From: CAYSAQ01 sp964429235
GTDB taxonomy: Bacteria > Margulisbacteria > Riflemargulisbacteria > GWF2-35-9 > DYQY01
NCBI GenBank assembly: GCA_964429235.1
Contig: CAYSAQ010000002.1
Location: forward strand, 259,079-323,078
DNA: 64,000 bases
Direction of reading: 5' to 3'
The notes under the pieces were generated by a model. It saw only the letters and a list, made by a program, of their open reading frames with translations. It did no database searches and had not been told where the DNA came from. The first letter of the stretch is position 1. Every line of letters begins with the position of its first letter. Shown here in pieces: positions 60,138 to 64,000 of the stretch. The position numbers were made by a program, and so were the translations under genes.

Positions 60138-60608
60138 AGTTAATAGTTTACTCTATTTTTTCGATATTGTATATTTTAGGAAAATTCTATTGCTTATTTT
60201 TAATACAAATTTCAAATAAGGGTCTCCGCGACCCTTATATATCCCCTCTGCACTTAGCTTCAAAGCTTAGATTACGTATAACTCATTTTACTAACGGACA
60301 AGCTCACCTCCTGGTTCAGTTGTCCTGAAAAAACGTCCTGTTTTTTCTACGCTTCACTCATTAACTTCATCTATCGCTTTTCTGAGTTTATCCTGAGTTT
60401 ATCGAAGGGCTAGGTGCAAAATACAAAACATAAATAAGATTAATTAAGCAAAATAATCATTGTTACTTATTTAGAAGGCTCCTTCGACGAGGGAGCTGTC
60501 AGCTTTTAGCTGACTGAGGGAGCTTTTATATCTACTTTTATAAAAGGTATCCACAAATTCTCCCTGCGCAGGGAAAATTGAGAGACTGACGGAGGTTTAC
60601 TGGTTATT
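60138..60608. repeat. Intergenic region dense in palindromes
   Basis: No gene is seen in about 470 nt. ATAAGGGTC-tccgc-GACCCTTAT at 60216-60238 is a perfect 9-bp hairpin. GCTCCTTCGACGAGGGAGCT begins a compound element at 60479-60525 with inner TGTCAGC-tttta-GCTGACT. TCCCTGCGCAGGGA at 60561-60574 is a 14-bp perfect palindrome followed by GACTGACGGAGG. These are copies of the dispersed repeat family, here in greatest density. Confidence 0.7.
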
Positions 60609-60626
60609 TACACCATAAATGGTGTA
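60609..60626 (+). promoter_or_regulatory. Palindromic operator upstream of the XRE gene
   Basis: TACACCAT-aa-ATGGTGTA, an 8-bp inverted repeat, lies 19 nt before the GTG and covers the expected -35 region; TAATAC ends 6 nt before the GTG. This is the typical site for self-repression by the XRE protein encoded next. Confidence 0.7.
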
Positions 60627-60644
60627 TAAAGTTAATACAAATAA

Positions 60645-60998
60645 GTGAAAAATATTCGTGAAGCAATGGGCCTAACCCAAAAACAATTAGCTTCAAGAGT
60701 TGGCTCATCTCAGCAAAGTATAGCTAGATTAGAGAAGAATGAAGTTAGTCCAACAGTTGAAACATTGCAAAAGACAGCCAATGCACTTGGTTGTGATTTG
60801 CTCATCACTTTTGCGCCTAAGCAGGAGATAGAAGCAGTCGTTACAGAGAAGGCTAGAAAGAAAGCAGATGAGATAATAAGCCAATCAGTGGCAAACTCTG
60901 CTATGGAATTACAAAAGCCTAGCAATAGGATAGTTGAGCTAAGTAAAGAAGCCTTAGTTGATGATCTGATTGATAATAAGCGTACTTTATTGTGGTAA
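60645..60998 (+). CDS. XRE-family regulator, mobile mystery protein A-like antitoxin
   Basis: 117 residues from GTG at 60645. The HTH is IREAMGLTQKQLASRVGSSQQSIARLEKNE, continuing VSPTVETLQKTANALGCDLLITFAPKQEIE, a pattern found in mobile mystery protein A and related HigA-like regulators. The helical tail ends VDDLIDNKRTLLW, also the family's way to end. It lacks the ~30 residues that usually precede the HTH. It should bind the palindrome upstream. Its stop codon is in the same frame as the Fic gene that follows, 48 nt before that gene's first possible start. Confidence 0.8.
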   Translation: MKNIREAMGLTQKQLASRVGSSQQSIARLEKNEVSPTVETLQKTANALGCDLLITFAPKQEIEAVVTEKARKKADEIISQSVANSAMELQKPSNRIVELSKEALVDDLIDNKRTLLW

Positions 60999-61046
60999 AC
61001 CTTTTTAAAACCTCTATCTTTAGAAAAATTATTTACTAGAGATTCT

Positions 61047-61457
61047 TTGTTTAAGATTCATAAAGATATGTTTGGAGAGGTTTGGGATTGGGCTGGTCAA
61101 AAACGAACAAGCAATAAAAGTGTCGGCGTTGATAAACATCAGATAGATGTAAAATTGCACAAATTTATTGCTGATTATAAATGCTGGGAAGAAAAGGGTG
61201 ATTCTACTTTAGAAATTTCGGCACTAATACACCATCGATTAGTTCAGATTCATCCTTTTAAAAATGGTAATGGAAGATGGTCTAGATCCGTAGTAAATAT
61301 GTATTTGAAAAAAACAATTGGGCAGACTAATAAGTGGCCAGAGGATGAGTTCTTTATAAATAGTGGTTTCCGTAATAACTATATCTTGGCATTAAAGGAT
61401 GCAGACAAGCTGGATTATGATAAATTAAAAGAAATACATCAGGAATTACTTATTTAA
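61047..61457 (+). pseudogene. Fic-domain protein (mobile mystery protein B-like), N-terminus missing
   Basis: The Fic motif is intact: IHPFKNGNGRWSR, with HHRLV before it and a MFGEVWDWAGQKR segment at the start, as in mobile mystery protein B. Fic enzymes transfer AMP (or other nucleotidyl groups) to target proteins. The first available start is TTG at 61047, in the middle of the conserved helix FTRDSLFKIHKDMF. Protein-like sequence in the same frame (TFLKPLSLEKLFTRD) reaches back to the TAA of the XRE gene. The usual ~45-50 N-terminal residues are absent, so a deletion probably removed the start and joined the two genes. The product may be unexpressed or made only by read-through. Confidence 0.7.
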
Positions 61458-61579
61458 AGGCAAAAACCACTCTTCCATACCTACTCCTAAAATAACTAAT
61501 ATGTATAAACTTAGTGTTTCTTTCCTGATTATATAAGATTTTTTCTTCACATTAATTACATATTATCGTTCATAAAGGC

Positions 61580-61585
61580 TATAAT
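61580..61585 (+). promoter_or_regulatory. TATAAT box 6 nt before the EEP-family gene
   Basis: Consensus TATAAT, six bases, then ATG 61592; no Shine-Dalgarno site. Confidence 0.55.
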
Positions 61586-61591
61586 AATCAT

Positions 61592-62341
61592 ATGAAAAGA
61601 AGATATAAACTTCTACTTTATAATATTCGATATGGTACTGGTCGTGGGTGGAAGTTTCATACACCATTTCCTTTTATTGGATTTTTTAAGCGTACGCGTA
61701 AAAACACTGAAAAAATATCGGAATTCTTAAAAAATTATAACCTCGATATAGTAGGGCTAATAGAGGTAGATGGAGGTTCTTATCGACATTATGGAGAAAA
61801 CCAAGCTGAATTTATAGCACAGAAATTAGGGTTACAAGTTAACTACAATTCAAAATACAAATTAGGACCCACAATAGGGAAAATCCCACTAATGAGCAGA
61901 CAAGGCAACGCGTTTCTTACTAAAGAAGTAAGCCAGAATACTAAAATACACTTTTTTGATATAGGGATTAAAAGACTTGCTATTGAATTAGAGCTTGAAG
62001 AAATTGTTATCTTTCTTTTACATCTGTCTTTGACCTATAGAACCAGACAATGGCAACTGAATACTCTAGTCAAACTTATGCAAAAAGTTAATAAGCCCAT
62101 TATAGTTGCTGGTGACCTAAATATGTTCTGGGGACACCAAGAGATAGAAATGTTCCTTGCAGCCACTGGGCTAAAAAGTATGAATATCGAGAACTCACTC
62201 ACATATCCAAGCATAAAACCAACAAAACAACTAGATTTCATTCTCCATAGTCCAGAAATAATCGTTCATGATTTTAAAGTATTAGAGAAAGCTACTTTCT
62301 CCGATCATTTGCCTGTTTACTGCGAGTTTTCAGTAGAATAA
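61592..62341 (+). CDS. Endonuclease/exonuclease/phosphatase (EEP) family protein
   Basis: 249 residues. EEP motifs in order: YKLLLYNIRYG (Asn), DIVGLIEVDGGS (Glu), LLHLSLTYRTRQWQL (His), PIIVAGDLNMFWG (D-x-N), LDFILHSPEI (Asp) and SDHLPVYCEF (final D-H). It is a metal-dependent phosphodiesterase acting on nucleic acid, phosphoinositide-like or sphingomyelin-like substrates. No signal peptide is present. Its neighbour is cardiolipin synthase, which may hint at lipid metabolism, although the two have separate promoters. Confidence 0.85.
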   Translation: MKRRYKLLLYNIRYGTGRGWKFHTPFPFIGFFKRTRKNTEKISEFLKNYNLDIVGLIEVDGGSYRHYGENQAEFIAQKLGLQVNYNSKYKLGPTIGKIPLMSRQGNAFLTKEVSQNTKIHFFDIGIKRLAIELELEEIVIFLLHLSLTYRTRQWQLNTLVKLMQKVNKPIIVAGDLNMFWGHQEIEMFLAATGLKSMNIENSLTYPSIKPTKQLDFILHSPEIIVHDFKVLEKATFSDHLPVYCEFSVE

Positions 62342-62433
62342 TCACTAGATAATAGTTTCCATAAGAAAGATAAAAGCATTTATTAATCAAAAACCCTATA
62401 AAAAACTAAGGCATTGATTATATAGTTTTTACA

Positions 62434-63906
62434 ATGCAAAATTGTCTTATGGAAATACGATTAGTAATTAATGAATTTATGATTTTCTGGGCATATTTAT
62501 TAAGTGTATTAGTGTTCGTTTTTGCTTTAATCGCGGCTGTTCATGCAATTATATATAAGCGTGAGCCTAGAGCAGCAGTGATTTGGGCTATGATTATTAT
62601 CTCATATCCTTTTATTGGCGCCTTATTTTATTTATTTTTTGGTATCAATAGATCGAGAAGAAGGGCTTTAAAAAAAGTAAAAAAAAGAATCATTACGAAA
62701 AAGGATAGATTTGATAAGTTAACTGAAGTAAAAAAACTACCCATAAAATTTAATAAATATAGCGGATTATGGAATGTGTTAGAACATATCTCTAAGTATA
62801 AGATGGTTAGCGGGAATGAAGTAGATCTATTGATAAATGGGGAAAGTGCCTATAAGTCTATGGTAGAAGCTATTGAAAATGCTGAAAAAAGCGTTACCCT
62901 TTCTACGTATATATTTTCATATGATGAGGCAGGTGTATTGTTTTTGAAAGCTTTAAAAAATGCAGCACAAAGAGGTATTGAAGTAAGGGTTTTAATAGAT
63001 GATATTGGATCCAGGTATTCTTCAAAATCAATGTATGAAATTATGAAAAAAAATGGAATAAAAATAGCAAAATATAATCCTACATTCATGTCTTTAACAA
63101 CAAGATTCATAAATTTAAGGAATCATAGAAAGCTAATGGTTGTAGATGGGAAAATTGGGTTTACGGGTGGAATGAATATTCATGAGGAGAATTTGCTTAA
63201 ATTAAATAAAAAGGATCGAATTCAAGATATTCATTTTATAATAAAAGGATCAGTTGTTTCACAAATACAGCATACTTTTGCCGATGATTGGGAATATGCT
63301 ACTGGGGAAGTTCTTCTAGGAGAACCTTGGTTTTTCCCAAATCACTTTAATGAAGGGAATGTTTTATGTAGAGGAATTAATAATGGTCCTCATGAGCTGA
63401 TACGAAAACAATATCAGGTTGTACATGCAGCTATTGCAAGTTCTCAAAAAAGCATCAAAATAATGACCCCATATTTTTTACCTGATAGTTCTATAATAAA
63501 TGCTTTAAATATTGCTAAGTTGAGAGGGGTAAAAATTGAAATACTAATACCAGAACCTTTGCCTTTGAGTGTTGTAAGTTGGGCCACAACTGCTCAGATA
63601 TGGCAAGTTCTTGAATGGGGTTGTAGCGTTTATTATAATCCTGGACCATTCGATCACAGTAAAGTTATGGTTATTGATGATTGTTGGAGCTTAATTGGTT
63701 CTTCTAATTGGGATTCTAGAAGTTTTAGGCTTAACTATGAATTTAATATTGAGTGTTACGACAAAGAGTTAGCAGGTGAATTAATAGTTTATTTCAATAC
63801 TAAAAAAAATAAAGCAAAAAAGCTTGTAAAAACAGAGGTTGATTCAAGGAATTTATTTATTAAAATAAGGGATGGCATGGCTAGGATGCTAACACCATAT
63901 TTATAA
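62434..63906 (+). CDS. cls: Cardiolipin synthase
   Basis: 490 residues. Two N-terminal membrane spans (FWAYLLSVLVFVFALIAAVH and AVIWAMIIISYPFIGALFYL) are followed by two phospholipase-D domains with HKD motifs NHRKLMVVDGKIGFTGGMN and FDHSKVMVIDDCWSLIGSSN. It joins two phosphatidylglycerol molecules to make cardiolipin and glycerol at the inner membrane. TATAGT ends 7 nt before the ATG. Confidence 0.93.
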   Translation: MQNCLMEIRLVINEFMIFWAYLLSVLVFVFALIAAVHAIIYKREPRAAVIWAMIIISYPFIGALFYLFFGINRSRRRALKKVKKRIITKKDRFDKLTEVKKLPIKFNKYSGLWNVLEHISKYKMVSGNEVDLLINGESAYKSMVEAIENAEKSVTLSTYIFSYDEAGVLFLKALKNAAQRGIEVRVLIDDIGSRYSSKSMYEIMKKNGIKIAKYNPTFMSLTTRFINLRNHRKLMVVDGKIGFTGGMNIHEENLLKLNKKDRIQDIHFIIKGSVVSQIQHTFADDWEYATGEVLLGEPWFFPNHFNEGNVLCRGINNGPHELIRKQYQVVHAAIASSQKSIKIMTPYFLPDSSIINALNIAKLRGVKIEILIPEPLPLSVVSWATTAQIWQVLEWGCSVYYNPGPFDHSKVMVIDDCWSLIGSSNWDSRSFRLNYEFNIECYDKELAGELIVYFNTKKNKAKKLVKTEVDSRNLFIKIRDGMARMLTPYL

Positions 63907-63923
63907 AAGTAGGCAAAAAAAAT

Positions 63924-63945
63924 CCCCAGCCGAGGCTAGGGTTTT
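63924..63945. terminator. Bidirectional terminator between cls and the tRNA gene
   Basis: CCCCAGCC-ga-GGCTAGGG (one mismatch) has TTTT on the right for cls and, on the left, eight A which read as a U-run for the minus-strand tRNA transcript. Confidence 0.8.
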
Positions 63946-63955
63946 CGAATGGTTT

Positions 63956-64000
63956 TGGTTGCGGGAGTTGGACTTGAACCAACGACCTTTGGGTTATGAG
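63956..64000 (-). tRNA. tRNA-Met (CAT), 3' part, continues beyond the window
   Basis: On the minus strand the last 45 nt of a tRNA are visible: the anticodon loop CTCATAA with CAT, the T-arm GTTGG-TTCAAGT-CCAAC, the acceptor 3' strand TCCCGCA, discriminator A and an encoded CCA (63956-63958). CAT could also be the lysidine-modified tRNA-Ile2, and the missing 5' half is needed to decide. Confidence 0.9.

Noticed and set aside
61047..61457. Complete class II/III Fic protein with its own inhibitory helix
   Set aside because: No (S/T)xxxE(G/N) inhibitory motif is seen, and the frame starts within a conserved helix, so the N-terminus is missing.

Overview
The window reads as a chromosomal segment of an AT-rich, diderm (Gram-negative type) bacterium, probably from an uncultivated lineage. 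Outer-membrane machinery (TolC, an RND pump, LptB/LptF, a porin-like barrel), menaquinone-type genes (a UbiA-family prenyltransferase, a polyprenyl synthase, a type II NADH dehydrogenase-like enzyme) and acetate-forming Pta/AckA sit beside a type II fatty acid cluster with an embedded acyl-CoA dehydrogenase and electron transfer flavoprotein. A run of Ns at 59737-59836 shows this is a scaffolded draft assembly. A Margulisbacteria-like or similar candidate-phylum origin is possible, but nothing here proves it.

Layout. 1-4.4 kb: a radical SAM enzyme cut by the window edge, a WaaP-like kinase, and two paralogous leaderless proteins with different wall-lytic C-termini (pesticin/T4-type muramidase; Cys/His amidase). 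4.4-16.6 kb: flavin reductase-like protein plus ferritin, a shortened Mfd, Ndh divergent from MenA/polyprenyl synthase, DoxX, and a TolC-RND operon. 16.7-30.8 kb: a TrmH-type methyltransferase, a 54-residue membrane protein, yceD-rpmF-plsX-fabH-acd-etfBA-fabD-fabG-acpP-fabK-like-fabF, then rnhB, yraN, pta and ackA. 31-39.4 kb: lptF/lptB, folP-folK, tsaE-tsaB-rimI, and an overlapping bioF-bioG-bioC operon. 39.8-48.2 kb: a broken porin-like gene, a TetR regulator with a GH13 glycosidase, a stomatin-like protein, an FkbH-like protein, PhnA and a DnaQ-type exonuclease.

The most accessory part is 48.2-61.5 kb: a DUF1016-nuclease fusion, a PIN-like protein, an ABC-3C three-component conflict system (SMEK protein with a frameshift, middle component, DUF2326 ATPase), two Schlafen/AlbA_2-type ATP-binding proteins, small membrane proteins and a decayed XRE-Fic module. 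Between 54.4 and 60.1 kb, three truncated copies of the 3' end of a CoA-binding-protein gene punctuate these genes, with the intact 5' part of that gene at the right end. This looks like repeated insertion at one target gene. Core genes (an EEP hydrolase, cardiolipin synthase, tRNA-Met) resume at the end.

Two genome-wide habits are visible. Many first genes of operons have a -10 box ending 6-7 nt before the start codon and no Shine-Dalgarno site, which predicts leaderless mRNAs. Operon-internal genes usually carry a good GGAGG-type site. Intergenic spaces repeatedly hold GC-rich palindromes of a dispersed repeat family.
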